The notes under the pieces were generated by a model. It was not told the origin of the DNA. It was given only the letters and a program-made list of their open reading frames with translations, and did no database searches. Shown here piece after piece: positions 1 to 9,187 of a DNA stretch of 64,000 nt. The stretch covers positions 1,054,001-1,118,000 of the forward strand of contig NZ_CP061285.1 in NCBI RefSeq assembly GCF_018687075.1, written 5' to 3'. A program made the translations under genes and the position numbers. The DNA is from Polynucleobacter sp. MWH-UH35A (GTDB taxonomy: Bacteria > Pseudomonadota > Gammaproteobacteria > Burkholderiales > Burkholderiaceae). The number at the start of each line of letters is the position of its first letter. The stretch's first letter is position 1.

Positions 1-1051
1 CTAAACCGAGACTCATGCAGCGCGCATAGATCATCGGGAAATGCTCTTTTACAAATGCTTCACCCAGATGAGTGGCATCTAGATGAACATAATCTAAGCC
101 GTGCTTCTTCATCTCAAAGTCGATAGCTCTGGCAACAATGTCGCGGGGAGCTAATTCATTACGGTCATCATGCTCTGGCATAAAGCGAGTGCCATCAGGC
201 AACTTCAGTAAACCACCCTCACCACGCATCGCTTCAGTAATCAGAAAAGTGCGATCACTGGGGTGATACAAGCAAGTCGGATGAAATTGAATGAATTCCA
301 TATTGCCAACGCGGCAACCTGCACGCCAGGCCATGGCAATGCCATCACCTGTAGCCGTATCAGGATTACTGGTGTAACGGTAAACCTTACCAACACCGCC
401 TGTTGCAAGCACTACTGACTTCGCTTGAATGGTTTCTACCCGATTATTTTTAATATCGAGTGCGTAAACGCCGTAACAACGGTTTGGCGTGGTGCGCTGC
501 GTTTTAGCATCTAGGTGACGATTGGTAATGAGATCAAGTGCAATCCAATGCTCCAAGATCTGAATATTTTTATGGGCTTTGGCTTTATCTAGTAGTACTT
601 CATGGATGGCTTTTCCCGTTGCATCGGCAGCATGCGCAATGCGACGGTGACTATGTCCGCCTTCTCGCGTTAAGTGCAAGCCCATGGGACCAGATTTATC
701 TTCTGTGAATGGAACACCCTGCTCTACCAACCAACGAATGGCGTCTGCACTTTCCTCGGCGATATAGCGTGCAGTCGATTCCACCACAAGTCCTGCACCC
801 GCATCCAAGGTATCAGCCACATGAGAATCGATGCTGTCATGCTCTTTATCTACGACCCCAACAATGCCACCTTGTGCCCATGCGGTTGCTGCTTCGCCCA
901 AGCCTCGTTTAGCCATCAAAATCACCGGCTGAGACTCAGCCATATGGAGGGCAACAGTCAATCCAGCCAATCCGGCCCCAATAATGAGGACAGGAAGCTC
1001 GGCTTTGCCGTTAGTGTTGGAGGTGGGTTTAGAACTGGCCATGGAGGTCAT
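1..1051 (-). CDS. nadB: L-aspartate oxidase, 3' end cut by window edge
   Basis: FAD enzyme that oxidises L-aspartate to iminoaspartate, the first step of de novo NAD synthesis. Translation of the complementary strand opens with a dinucleotide-binding motif (VLIIGAGLAGLTVAL) within the first 30 residues, then GLGEAATAWAQGG and the succinate dehydrogenase/fumarate reductase family stretch TREGGHSHRRIAHAADATG. Further on come GNMEFIQFHPTCLY and the NadB-typical ITEAMRGEGG and ELAPRDIVARAID. About 350 of the usual roughly 530 residues are visible; the C-terminal part lies before base 1. Two in-frame ATGs (1051 and 1042) could start it, and neither has a clear ribosome site. The QGG and FHPTCLY context favours NadB over fumarate reductase or SdhA. 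Confidence 0.93.
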   Translation of the reverse strand, partial: MTSMASSKPTSNTNGKAELPVLIIGAGLAGLTVALHMAESQPVILMAKRGLGEAATAWAQGGIVGVVDKEHDSIDSHVADTLDAGAGLVVESTARYIAEESADAIRWLVEQGVPFTEDKSGPMGLHLTREGGHSHRRIAHAADATGKAIHEVLLDKAKAHKNIQILEHWIALDLITNRHLDAKTQRTTPNRCYGVYALDIKNNRVETIQAKSVVLATGGVGKVYRYTSNPDTATGDGIAMAWRAGCRVGNMEFIQFHPTCLYHPSDRTFLITEAMRGEGGLLKLPDGTRFMPEHDDRNELAPRDIVARAIDFEMKKHGLDYVHLDATHLGEAFVKEHFPMIYARCMSLGL

Positions 1052-1163
1052 ATTCTAAAGGGCAAAGGAGAAACTTGTTCTGACACGACCTTAAATCAAC
1101 CTATATCAATCCAATAGCATGTGGAGGGTTCTAAGCAAATCAAGCAGGAAGTTATGTAAGACC

Positions 1164-1472
1164 CTACCAAACCTCTTTGCCAACAGGTTTTGCCTCAAGC
1201 CATTCATCATCTTCATTTGAGCGCTTCATATCCGGACTCCAATTCGCAAGCAATTCATCCAGCTGAAATTGCGCTTGCTTTGTAGGCTTGGGATCTGACA
1301 GGGATACTAATAAGTTAGCAATGAAGGTTGCAAATAAATCGGGATTATCAATCGCTGCTCGGCCTACTTTTACCCAAAATTCAATTTGAGCTTGAATAGT
1401 ACGACGCTCAAACCTTGCCTCTCTCTTTGCCGCCTCATATAAATCGTGATTAATTTTGATTAATCTGCTCAT
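1164..1472 (-). CDS. ParD-like antitoxin family protein, no toxin beside it
   Basis: A 102-residue protein that starts MSRLIKINHDLYEAAKREA and continues with a short helical stretch (RTIQAQIEFWVKVGRAA). This matches the ParD-like family of proposed type II antitoxins, whose N-terminal segment resembles a ribbon-helix-helix DNA-binding fold. The acidic, tryptophan-containing tail (NEDDEWLEAKPVGKEVW) is the sort of flexible tail antitoxins use to bind toxin, but that role is inferred. No RelE/ParE-like gene lies on either side: nadB is downstream and the formate dehydrogenase operon upstream. It may be a solitary regulator or the survivor of a broken module. Confidence 0.7.
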   Translation of the reverse strand: MSRLIKINHDLYEAAKREARFERRTIQAQIEFWVKVGRAAIDNPDLFATFIANLLVSLSDPKPTKQAQFQLDELLANWSPDMKRSNEDDEWLEAKPVGKEVW

Positions 1473-1535
1473 TAGATACCCCCATAAAGATCTTTTACTA
1501 CAAAATTGGGCATCTTGAAAACAAGGTCTCTTAAC

Positions 1536-1563
1536 AAAAAAGTTCCCAATAGGGAACTTTTTT
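1536..1563 (-). terminator. Intrinsic terminator after the formate dehydrogenase operon
   Basis: A perfect 12-bp stem (AAAAAAGTTCCC paired with GGGAACTTTTTT) around the loop AATA. It lies 26 bases past the stop of the formate dehydrogenase alpha gene. It has A and T runs on both sides, so it could work in both directions, but only the minus-strand operon ends here. Confidence 0.85.
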
Positions 1564-1588
1564 GAATTGCTAGTACCGTATTTTGTTG

Positions 1589-4483
1589 TTAAACGTTTGA
1601 CATTTCCCTGGAACCGCCTGGGGCATTAGTTCCGTATCCCATGATCCTGGCTGCCTCTCCACCTTTGGAGAGTTTCACAGCGCAATACTTAAACTCCGGA
1701 ATCTTGCCAAATGGATCTAGGGCTGAATTGGTAATCAAGTTAGCAGCAGCCTCATAGTAAGCAAACGGAATGAAGATAACACCTCTTGGTGTGCCGTCAT
1801 CTCTTCTCACGTGGATACCAACCTCACCACGGCGAGACTGAACAGTAATCACATCACCAGCCGATACGCCTAACTGAGCCATATCTTCACCATTCATCGA
1901 TACGGTAGCCATTGGCTCAATCGCATCCAACACCGTGGCACGACGCGTCATGCTGCCGGTATGCCAATGCTCTAACTGACGACCCGTGATCAATACAAAT
2001 GGGTATTCAGCATCAGGGCGCTCATTTGCCGGAATGATGTCAGCAGGAACGAGCTTCACTTTGCCATCTGCTGTTGCAAATTGATCATCAAACACAATTG
2101 GACGGCCCGGATCTTCAGCGGATAAACATGGGTAAGTAACGCTAGATTCTTTTTCTAAGCGCTCCCAAGTAATGCCATTGATAGCACCATACATTGCTTG
2201 ACGCATTTCATCATAAACCTCAGCAACACCAGCATCGGGACCATGGTAATTCCAATTGAGGCCCATACGCTTGGCAATCTCTTGAATAATCCATAGATCA
2301 GGTTTGGCATCGCCTGGAGGATTAATGGCTTTCTTGCCCATCTGCACCATACGGTCAGTATTGCTTGCCGTACCCACCTTCTCCGGCCAAGCGCTGGCTG
2401 GCAATACAACGTCAGCCAAAAGTGCAGTCTCTGTCATAAAGATGTCTTGCACAACCAAATGCTCTAAAGAAGCCAAGGCATGACGTGCATGATTTAAGTC
2501 GGGGTCGCTCATCGCAGGGTTTTCGCCTTCGACATACATGCCACGAATCTTATGTGGATCGCTATCTGGCGCAGTGATCTTATGCATGATCTCTACGACG
2601 GTATAGCCAGGATTTTTATCTAATGGCGTATCCCAGAACTTCTCAAACCAGGCATGGGCTTGCGGATTATCCACGCGCTGATAGTTCGGGAACATCATCG
2701 GGATCAAACCCGCATCACTAGCACCCTGCACGTTGTTTTGACCGCGCAATGGATGCAATCCAGAGCCAGGCTTACCGATTTGACCGGTGATACTCACTAA
2801 GGCAATTAAGCAACGCGCATTATCAGTACCGTGTACGTGCTGACTAACGCCCATGCCCCACAAGATCATCGCTGACTTGGTAGTAGCAAATTCTCTAGCC
2901 ACTTCACGTAAGGTTTCTGCTGGAATGCCGCAGATTGGAGCCATTGCTTCAGGGCTATAACCTTTGATGTTTTCTTTTAAGGCTTCAAAGTTATTCGAGC
3001 GATTTTGGATGAAGTCTTTATCAACCAAGCCCTCCTCAATAATCGTATAAATCATGGCATTGAGCATCGCCACATCGGTGTCGGGCTTGAACTGCATCGT
3101 GCGCCAGGCATGCTTACTGATCTCGGTCTTACGAGGATCGCACAACACAATTTTGGCGCCACGCTTGGCGGCATTCTTAAACCAAGTAGCTGCAACTGGA
3201 TGATTAGCAGTTGGATTGGAACCAATTAACATGATCAAGCTTGAATGCTCAACGTCATTGACTTGATTACTTACCGCACCAGAACCAACACCCTCAAGAA
3301 GCGCAGCTACTGATGAAGCATGGCAAAGACGAGTACAGTGGTCTACGTTATTGCTGCCAAATCCAGTACGTACCAGTTTTTGGAATAGATAAGCTTCTTC
3401 GTTGCTGCCTTTTGCTGATCCAAAACCCGCCAATACTTTATTTCCGTATTGATCCTTGAGTTTCTTAAGGCCGCCGGCAGCAAACTCTAAAGCCTCTTCC
3501 CATGTAGCTTCACGGAAGATATCAGACCAGTCTTGTTTACCTTCTAGGATAGATTCATCCTTAGGGACACCAGCCTTACGAATAAGTGGCTTAGTAAGGC
3601 GCTGTGGATTATGGATGTAGTCCATACCAAAGCGTCCTTTAACGCAGAGACGATTGTGATTAGCTGGGCCATCACGACCTTCTACGCTAACAATTTTTTC
3701 ATCTTTAACGTTGTAAGTGATTTGGCAGCCCACACCACAGAATGGACATACGGAGTCTACTTTGCGATCCACTGTTTGCGAACCAATTAATCCCTTAGGC
3801 ATTAATGCACCAGTTGGACAGGCTTGCACACACTCACCACAAGCAACGCAGCTGCTATCACCCATTGGATCATTGAGATCAAAAACAATCTCACTGTGAG
3901 CGCCGCGCATGGCATAGCCGATCACATCGTTGACCTGCTCTTCACGACAAGCACGTACGCAACGATTACATTGAATACAAGCATCGAGGTTCACAGCCAT
4001 TGCTGGATGTGAAATATCACTGTTGACTTTGTCACGACGCAAGGCCTTGAGCTCTGGTCTGACAGTCACATCCATACGGGCAGCCCAAGTGCTGAGCTCA
4101 CCATGTTGATTCTTCTGTTCTTCTTCTTTGCTATTGCCTACCCACTTAAATCCTTCGTCCGGCATATCCGAGAGCAACATCTCGAGAACGAGCTTTTGAC
4201 TCTTTACGGCGCGCTCACTATTGGCTTTGACGTCCATATCAGGGGTAGCGCTTCTACAGCAACTAGGGGCTAAAGTGCGTTCACCATTTATCTCTACTAC
4301 GCAAGCACGGCAGTTGCCGTCTGGGCGATAACCATCTTTAAAACACAGATGCGGAATATCAATACCGTGGCGTTTGGCAGCCTTGAGGATCGTTTCTCCT
4401 TCATAAGAAACAATGGTCTTGCCGTCTAGTTTGAACTCAACGGTTTGCAATTCAAGTTCTTTAGGATTTGTGGGTGCGTTCAT
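1589..4483 (-). CDS. fdhA: NAD-dependent formate dehydrogenase, catalytic alpha subunit
   Basis: Molybdenum or tungsten bis-pterin subunit that oxidises formate to CO2 and passes electrons through iron-sulfur clusters to the NAD-reducing partner. In order: an N-terminal [2Fe-2S] ferredoxin domain (Cys47, 58, 61, 75); a two-cluster [4Fe-4S] ferredoxin region (Cys169/172/175/179 and 212/215/218/222); the cluster of the catalytic domain (Cys246/249/253/280); then the molybdopterin oxidoreductase domain. Cys383, in the motif HCTRLCHASS, is the expected metal ligand, followed by the family histidine. The C-terminal dinucleotide-binding domain (VLITGRQLEHWHTGSMTRR) is complete. The HPLDC-type Cys/His cluster motif of FdsA and NuoG is absent. 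Cytoplasmic, since no signal peptide is seen. It follows its partner gene by 34 bases. No fdhD-type maturation gene is nearby. Confidence 0.93.
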   Translation of the reverse strand: MNAPTNPKELELQTVEFKLDGKTIVSYEGETILKAAKRHGIDIPHLCFKDGYRPDGNCRACVVEINGERTLAPSCCRSATPDMDVKANSERAVKSQKLVLEMLLSDMPDEGFKWVGNSKEEEQKNQHGELSTWAARMDVTVRPELKALRRDKVNSDISHPAMAVNLDACIQCNRCVRACREEQVNDVIGYAMRGAHSEIVFDLNDPMGDSSCVACGECVQACPTGALMPKGLIGSQTVDRKVDSVCPFCGVGCQITYNVKDEKIVSVEGRDGPANHNRLCVKGRFGMDYIHNPQRLTKPLIRKAGVPKDESILEGKQDWSDIFREATWEEALEFAAGGLKKLKDQYGNKVLAGFGSAKGSNEEAYLFQKLVRTGFGSNNVDHCTRLCHASSVAALLEGVGSGAVSNQVNDVEHSSLIMLIGSNPTANHPVAATWFKNAAKRGAKIVLCDPRKTEISKHAWRTMQFKPDTDVAMLNAMIYTIIEEGLVDKDFIQNRSNNFEALKENIKGYSPEAMAPICGIPAETLREVAREFATTKSAMILWGMGVSQHVHGTDNARCLIALVSITGQIGKPGSGLHPLRGQNNVQGASDAGLIPMMFPNYQRVDNPQAHAWFEKFWDTPLDKNPGYTVVEIMHKITAPDSDPHKIRGMYVEGENPAMSDPDLNHARHALASLEHLVVQDIFMTETALLADVVLPASAWPEKVGTASNTDRMVQMGKKAINPPGDAKPDLWIIQEIAKRMGLNWNYHGPDAGVAEVYDEMRQAMYGAINGITWERLEKESSVTYPCLSAEDPGRPIVFDDQFATADGKVKLVPADIIPANERPDAEYPFVLITGRQLEHWHTGSMTRRATVLDAIEPMATVSMNGEDMAQLGVSAGDVITVQSRRGEVGIHVRRDDGTPRGVIFIPFAYYEAAANLITNSALDPFGKIPEFKYCAVKLSKGGEAARIMGYGTNAPGGSREMSNV

Positions 4484-4517
4484 GTTTGTCTCGTTATTCC
4501 CGATTTTTATATGTGAG

Positions 4518-6320
4518 TTATTTCACTTCTTTTGGGAAATATTTATGAATACAACGAATCGGGTTTGGTGCAGCTTGGCCAAGACCACAAATAGAAGCAT
4601 CAACCATTACGGTTGCTAAGTCTTCTAAAGTGTCTTGATCCCATGACTTGGCTTGCATCAACTTGGCTGCTTTTCCTGTGCCTACTCGGCAAGGCGTACA
4701 TTGACCGCAGCTCTCATGCTCAAAGAAGTGCATGACGTTGAGTGCCATATCGCGCGCTTTGTCTTTATCACTGAACACCATCACTGCAGCAGAACCAATG
4801 AAGCAACCGTATGGCTGCAAAGTATCAAAGTCCAGTGGAATATCATTCATCGTTGCCGGCAAGATGCCGCCTGATGCGCCACCAGGCAGATAACCATAGA
4901 ATTTATGCCCATCTTGCATGCCGCCACAGTACTCATCAATCAATTCTTGAATGGTGATGCCAGCTGGTGCCAACTTCACACCAGGCTTTTTCACACGCCC
5001 ACTCACGCTAAAGCTACGTAAACCTTTGCGATCATGGCGACCATATGAACTAAACCATTCGGGTCCACGTTGCACAATGTCGCGCACCCAATACAGAGTC
5101 TCAAAGTTGTGCTCTAGAGTTGGACGCCCAAACAAGCCGACTTGAGCAATATAGGGAGGACGCATGCGTGGCTCACCGCGTTTACCTTCGATGCTCTCAA
5201 TCATCGCGGACTCTTCACCGCAGATGTAGGCACCTGCGCCACGACGCAATTCAATATTCGGAATTGGAAACGGTGGGTTTGCTTTGAGTTTAGCTAATTC
5301 TGTTTCGAGCAACTCACGGCAACCGTGATACTCATCGCGTAAATAGATGTAGCAAGCATCGATCCCGACTACATTGGCCGCAATCAATAAGCCTTCCAAG
5401 AAACGATGAGGATCACGCTCTAAATAGGTTCGGTCTTTAAATGTTCCTGGTTCACCTTCGTCGATATTCACAGCCATCAACTTGGGAGCTACTTGATCTT
5501 TTACGATGCGCCATTTACGTCCCGCTGGAAATCCTGCGCCACCCAGTCCGCGTAGCCCAGAATTTTCCATCGCTTTGATGATGCTTTCGGCATCTTTCTT
5601 GCCTTCGTGGATTTCTTTAGCAAGCGCATAACCACCTTGCTTGCGATAAGACTCATAACCAACATAGTCTGGAGAAACCGCTTGCATCTCGCCTTGCGGT
5701 GAAACACCCTGCTCCGCTAAGGCAGCAGGTTCAAAGACGGCATCATCCATAGCCATTGGCTGAATGGTTAAATTATTTTTAACAGCAGCAGATACTTTAT
5801 CCACTGTAGCAAACAGTACAGGGTACTGATGAACAACGGCCACAGGCGCCTGCTCGCAACGTCCAACGCAAGGGGCTGCAACTACTTTAACGTTTGGATT
5901 TCCCAAGATACTTGGCAGCTTAGCTAAAAGATTTTGTGCGCCCGCTAACTCACAAGCAATACCATCACAAACACGAATAGTGATATCAGCTACAGGATCG
6001 CTGCCGCGAACTACTTCAAAGTGGTGGTAGAAAGTAGCCACTTCGTAAACTTCTGCCATTGGCAAATTCATTTCTTTTGCTAGAGCGACCAAATGACGAT
6101 CATGCAAAGCGCGATACTCATCGTTGAGTTTGTGAAGATTTTCAATAAGCAAGTCTCTACGATGTGGCGCAACTCCAATGAGCTTGCGAACTTCAGCAAG
6201 AGAAGCATCATCTGCTTGACGCCCCTTTAACTTGCTCTTGCGACGAATGTTCTCCCTTAAATCATCTGCCGTTGCAACCGCAACCGCTTTGACTTCTCCA
6301 GAAGGCTTGGGATGATTCAT
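4518..6320 (-). CDS. fdhB: Formate dehydrogenase NAD-reducing subunit, NuoE-NuoF fusion
   Basis: Takes electrons from the alpha subunit and reduces NAD+ at an FMN site. Residues 1 to about 175 are a NuoE/FdsG-like thioredoxin-fold domain with [2Fe-2S] ligands Cys118, 123, 151 and 155. From about residue 225 the chain is NuoF/FdsB-like: the FMN/NAD loop GLGGAGFPAGRKW, the stretch NIDEGEPGTFKDR, GAGAYICGEESAM, and the [4Fe-4S] motif SCGQCTPCRVG with a later cysteine in ICGLG. In fdsGBA-type operons these are two proteins; here they are one 600-residue chain. This matches the two-subunit layout known for formate dehydrogenase 1 of Methylobacterium. First gene of the operon; the promoter should lie in 6321-6521. 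Confidence 0.92.
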   Translation of the reverse strand: MNHPKPSGEVKAVAVATADDLRENIRRKSKLKGRQADDASLAEVRKLIGVAPHRRDLLIENLHKLNDEYRALHDRHLVALAKEMNLPMAEVYEVATFYHHFEVVRGSDPVADITIRVCDGIACELAGAQNLLAKLPSILGNPNVKVVAAPCVGRCEQAPVAVVHQYPVLFATVDKVSAAVKNNLTIQPMAMDDAVFEPAALAEQGVSPQGEMQAVSPDYVGYESYRKQGGYALAKEIHEGKKDAESIIKAMENSGLRGLGGAGFPAGRKWRIVKDQVAPKLMAVNIDEGEPGTFKDRTYLERDPHRFLEGLLIAANVVGIDACYIYLRDEYHGCRELLETELAKLKANPPFPIPNIELRRGAGAYICGEESAMIESIEGKRGEPRMRPPYIAQVGLFGRPTLEHNFETLYWVRDIVQRGPEWFSSYGRHDRKGLRSFSVSGRVKKPGVKLAPAGITIQELIDEYCGGMQDGHKFYGYLPGGASGGILPATMNDIPLDFDTLQPYGCFIGSAAVMVFSDKDKARDMALNVMHFFEHESCGQCTPCRVGTGKAAKLMQAKSWDQDTLEDLATVMVDASICGLGQAAPNPIRCIHKYFPKEVK

Positions 6321-6521
6321 ATTTTGTAGTCTCTAATTTTTATATTTAATGCTATTTTGCTTTGCACCACTGCAAAGTATTTTTCCGTTTTGCCCATCAA
6401 AAATCCTGCTGCGCTAAATACTTAGCCAGCTGTAGATATGCAAAATAACGCTTAATTTTGGGTTATTTATACCCCCAAGTCCTTGACGCCGCTCAAGGAC
6501 TTGAATTAAGGGTTTACCCTA
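6321..6521. promoter_or_regulatory. Upstream region of the formate dehydrogenase operon
   Basis: A 201-base gap between the lipoprotein stop and the fdhB start. It holds an inverted repeat AAATAAC (6443-6449) / GTTATTT (6462-6468) with a 12-base spacer. It also holds a strong 11-bp hairpin at 6476-6503 (CAAGTCCTTGA / TCAAGGACTTG, loop CGCCGC). The hairpin is 18 bases past the lipoprotein stop but has no T run, so it may be a weak terminator or a regulatory structure. The A/T-rich repeat is a possible operator for formate control. Both roles are inferred from position. Confidence 0.35.
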
Positions 6522-6746
6522 TTAAAGAAGGGATGGGGATGGCTTGTCGCCAGGAGGGAGGGAGTAATCCAACTTGCGCTCATAAAGTCTGGCCTTGTAG
6601 CAATCCTGATAGCCTTTACTGCCAATTTGCCAGCCGATTGAAGTGCAATCGTCTTGGGCGGCAGATTCAATAGAGCCGCAGCCCACGAGACTTAAGGAAG
6701 TCATGGCTGCAATGACAGAAAGGATGCGCATTTTTGTTGAATTCAT
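6522..6746 (-). CDS. Small predicted lipoprotein
   Basis: About 74 residues. The N-terminus MNSTKMRILSVIAAMTSLS is followed by the lipobox LVGC, so it should be exported, lipidated at the cysteine and anchored in a membrane. The mature part is short and has three further cysteines (the DDCTSIGW, QDCYKAR region), which could form disulfides. I do not recognise a family. The start is uncertain: ATG at 6746 has GAGG only two bases away, an internal ATG at 6731 also gives a good signal peptide, and an upstream ATG at 6779 would overlap the preceding gene. It follows the DUF748 gene by about 10 bases on the same strand and may share its transcript. Confidence 0.65.
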   Translation of the reverse strand: MNSTKMRILSVIAAMTSLSLVGCGSIESAAQDDCTSIGWQIGSKGYQDCYKARLYERKLDYSLPPGDKPSPSLL

Positions 6747-6756
6747 GGCCTCAAGT

Positions 6757-9177
6757 CTACTTGATTCTGATCTCAACATCGAGAGGAATTCCCTCTTTTC
6801 CTGCTGTTACGGTCTTGATCTCACCAATTTGAATGCGATCTTTCAAACTAGGGTTTGCTTTCACCATATATTCATAGGCTAGTTTGGCTCTATTTTTAGC
6901 AAGGTCATTAAGCTCAGCATCGGAAATTTCAATTCCAGCAATTAACTCGTCATGCAATTGCTCGTTACGCTGCTCGCTGTCCGGCAAAGTTAAAAGCCGC
7001 TGCCCTAGCTTGATACGCCCTATATATTGCGCATAGGCAGCCTTCAGACCGGACTGCACTCTAGGATCAGAAAGACTTGGGGTTGGCACTGGTTCGCCTG
7101 GTGTTAACTTAAATCCAGCATCTTTCAAAATAGCAGTATCCGCTTTAGCTCTCGCAAGCGCATTTTTATCCTGTACCGGATCATAAGTACCAATCACCTC
7201 TAGACTAGAGTTCGGACGCTTCACCAGATACTCGCCAAACTTTTCTAGGCGCTCTTGATCTGCTACGAGAAACACCGCTTCACCAGGAAGAGCATTCACC
7301 CCTTCATCGCCACCCATTCCGAGAATAGAAGCCAGTGCTCTAAATGGAGCAGTTGCTACGTTCGTTAGAACATTGCTAATGGCTTGCCAAACCAAACCGC
7401 TCGCACTAAATTCTGGAGAATCCACATTACCTGCGATCCTGACTGTTACATCAATCGTGTCATCAGCATCCTCTAGCAAAGCAATTGCTAGACTAAGCGG
7501 TAATTTTTTACCGGTAAATTCTGGCACTTCATCGCCCAGCACCACTTTCTTGATGATGATTTGATTACTACCGTTCAACTCACCATCTATGGCCTTGTAA
7601 TTCAGATTGAGATTTAAGCGACCGCCTGTAATTTGATAGCCTGCGAATGTCATCACCGCAGGATTGAAGGCGGTAAGCGGAAGGTTTCTAAAACTCATCA
7701 AAATGTCATGATTGCGGCGCGGATCATCAAATGAGGTCTGCCCTTTAACTCGCATACTTCCAGAGCCTGCAACTACCCCATCCATCGCTACGCTGGCAAA
7801 GCTTCCGGGGGTGTTGCTTACCCCCAAGAGTGTGGCGTTGAACTTCTTCACATCCACTTTGAAGCTGGGACGCATTGCCAAATCGGTAAAGAACACTTCC
7901 CCGCTCTTTAGATTAATGGAGCGTATATCGACATTAAATGCTGGGGTATTTTCAGTTTTGGCTGCCGCTACAGCATCAGTCTTTGATTGTGAATCTGACT
8001 TAGAAAATAGCCTTCTGAAGTTAGAGAACCCCTCTTCGTTAATTTCAAACTGCAGAGTTGGTGCATCCACAGTCAACTCATCGATTGAAAGACCATGGCT
8101 TGCTGTCTGTTTCGATTTCACACTCTTATATTCAAACCGATGAATATCTGCCATTTTCCAAACAACTAAGGGATATTTTTGACCCTTTTCGAAGATCGAT
8201 AAATTCGCTATGTGGATGTCGCCACTAACGGTATCGATATCACTGCCAAGTTTCACAGCGAGCTCTGAATTAATGACCCCACCATTGCCTACCAACTCTT
8301 TATTTGCCGGCAATAAGGGGATAATTGGCGTTGCAGCTAAATCATGGATCTCGACCTTGCCATCAATCATTTTTGAATTAGCATTGAAATCCCAATGCGA
8401 ACGCACAAGACCATCATCCAATTTCACATTCAATTGCAGGCCCAATTGACCTGGCTGAGGGTTATCTAATGCACCGGTTATGGCGACATGCCGATAAGCA
8501 ATTGCCTTGTTAAGGCCAGGTATCCATAGCTGCAAGGCGCCGAGATTAAAGTCATATTGACCGCGAACCCCTGTCACCACACCATGCTTGTCATAGTTAG
8601 CGACATCAAGCAATTTCATCGTAAAGGGACTAAGCCCTTCTTTGAGTCTGGCGGCATTGTCAATCACACTTAGCGATCCCGAGTTCACTTGGAATTCGTC
8701 AACCGAGATTTTGATGGGCTGCTTAGATTGATTGGGCTCTGCAGGAGGCATTGCCTTTTCAACAGCAGCGAGAAATTCTTGCCAATTCCAAGCGCCTGCA
8801 TGAGTACCCTTGGTCAACCTTTTCTCAATGATTACCTTAGGCTCTTCCAGAAGAATCTCATCAAAGCCGAGCTCACCAAGAACTAACTTGGTCCATTTAA
8901 GAGTAATCGCAAGCTTTTTGAACTCCAGTAATTTAGAGCCACCCTCTTTTGCTAGTTGCAATTGGTCAAGCTCTACCCTCAAACGCAATGGAGACAGACT
9001 AAGGTCTTGATAGCTAATGTGATAACCAATCTTGGCACCAAATTCAGATGCAGACTTTTTGATTAACCCCGGAACAAAGAGGTGTGCCCCCACCCAAAAG
9101 ATAGCAGTAATTACAAGCAACGCTCCCACAACACGCTGGAACCAAAGCCGTAAATGCGGGTTCTTAAGGGAAAGCAT
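6757..9177 (-). CDS. DUF748 / AsmA-like membrane-anchored protein
   Basis: An 806-residue protein with one N-terminal membrane segment at about residues 15-33 (VVGALLVITAIFWVGAHLFV) and a very long extracytoplasmic part rich in beta-strand patterns, with the repeated forms seen in DUF748 proteins (for example FNVDIRSINLKSGEVFFTD and GGRLNLNLNYKAIDGEL). These belong to the AsmA/TamB-like superfamily of bridge proteins between inner and outer membrane, with suggested roles in lipid transport or envelope assembly. The last 200 residues carry an OmpA-like stretch (SLEVIGTYDP, ALARAKADTAILKDAG). The start ATG at 9177 leaves a normal signal-anchor. Next gene upstream is the TA antitoxin, only 10 bases away. 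Confidence 0.8.
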   Translation of the reverse strand: MLSLKNPHLRLWFQRVVGALLVITAIFWVGAHLFVPGLIKKSASEFGAKIGYHISYQDLSLSPLRLRVELDQLQLAKEGGSKLLEFKKLAITLKWTKLVLGELGFDEILLEEPKVIIEKRLTKGTHAGAWNWQEFLAAVEKAMPPAEPNQSKQPIKISVDEFQVNSGSLSVIDNAARLKEGLSPFTMKLLDVANYDKHGVVTGVRGQYDFNLGALQLWIPGLNKAIAYRHVAITGALDNPQPGQLGLQLNVKLDDGLVRSHWDFNANSKMIDGKVEIHDLAATPIIPLLPANKELVGNGGVINSELAVKLGSDIDTVSGDIHIANLSIFEKGQKYPLVVWKMADIHRFEYKSVKSKQTASHGLSIDELTVDAPTLQFEINEEGFSNFRRLFSKSDSQSKTDAVAAAKTENTPAFNVDIRSINLKSGEVFFTDLAMRPSFKVDVKKFNATLLGVSNTPGSFASVAMDGVVAGSGSMRVKGQTSFDDPRRNHDILMSFRNLPLTAFNPAVMTFAGYQITGGRLNLNLNYKAIDGELNGSNQIIIKKVVLGDEVPEFTGKKLPLSLAIALLEDADDTIDVTVRIAGNVDSPEFSASGLVWQAISNVLTNVATAPFRALASILGMGGDEGVNALPGEAVFLVADQERLEKFGEYLVKRPNSSLEVIGTYDPVQDKNALARAKADTAILKDAGFKLTPGEPVPTPSLSDPRVQSGLKAAYAQYIGRIKLGQRLLTLPDSEQRNEQLHDELIAGIEISDAELNDLAKNRAKLAYEYMVKANPSLKDRIQIGEIKTVTAGKEGIPLDVEIRIK

Positions 9178-9187
9178 GCCGCTTTAA

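Noticed and set aside
674..1117. Plus-strand open frame over nadB
   Set aside because: It has no family similarity by eye and lies opposite the well-supported nadB reading frame with conserved motifs.
7712..8143. Long open frame antisense to the DUF748 gene
   Set aside because: No ribosome site, no recognisable family, and the opposite strand encodes a clear AsmA-like protein in the same stretch.
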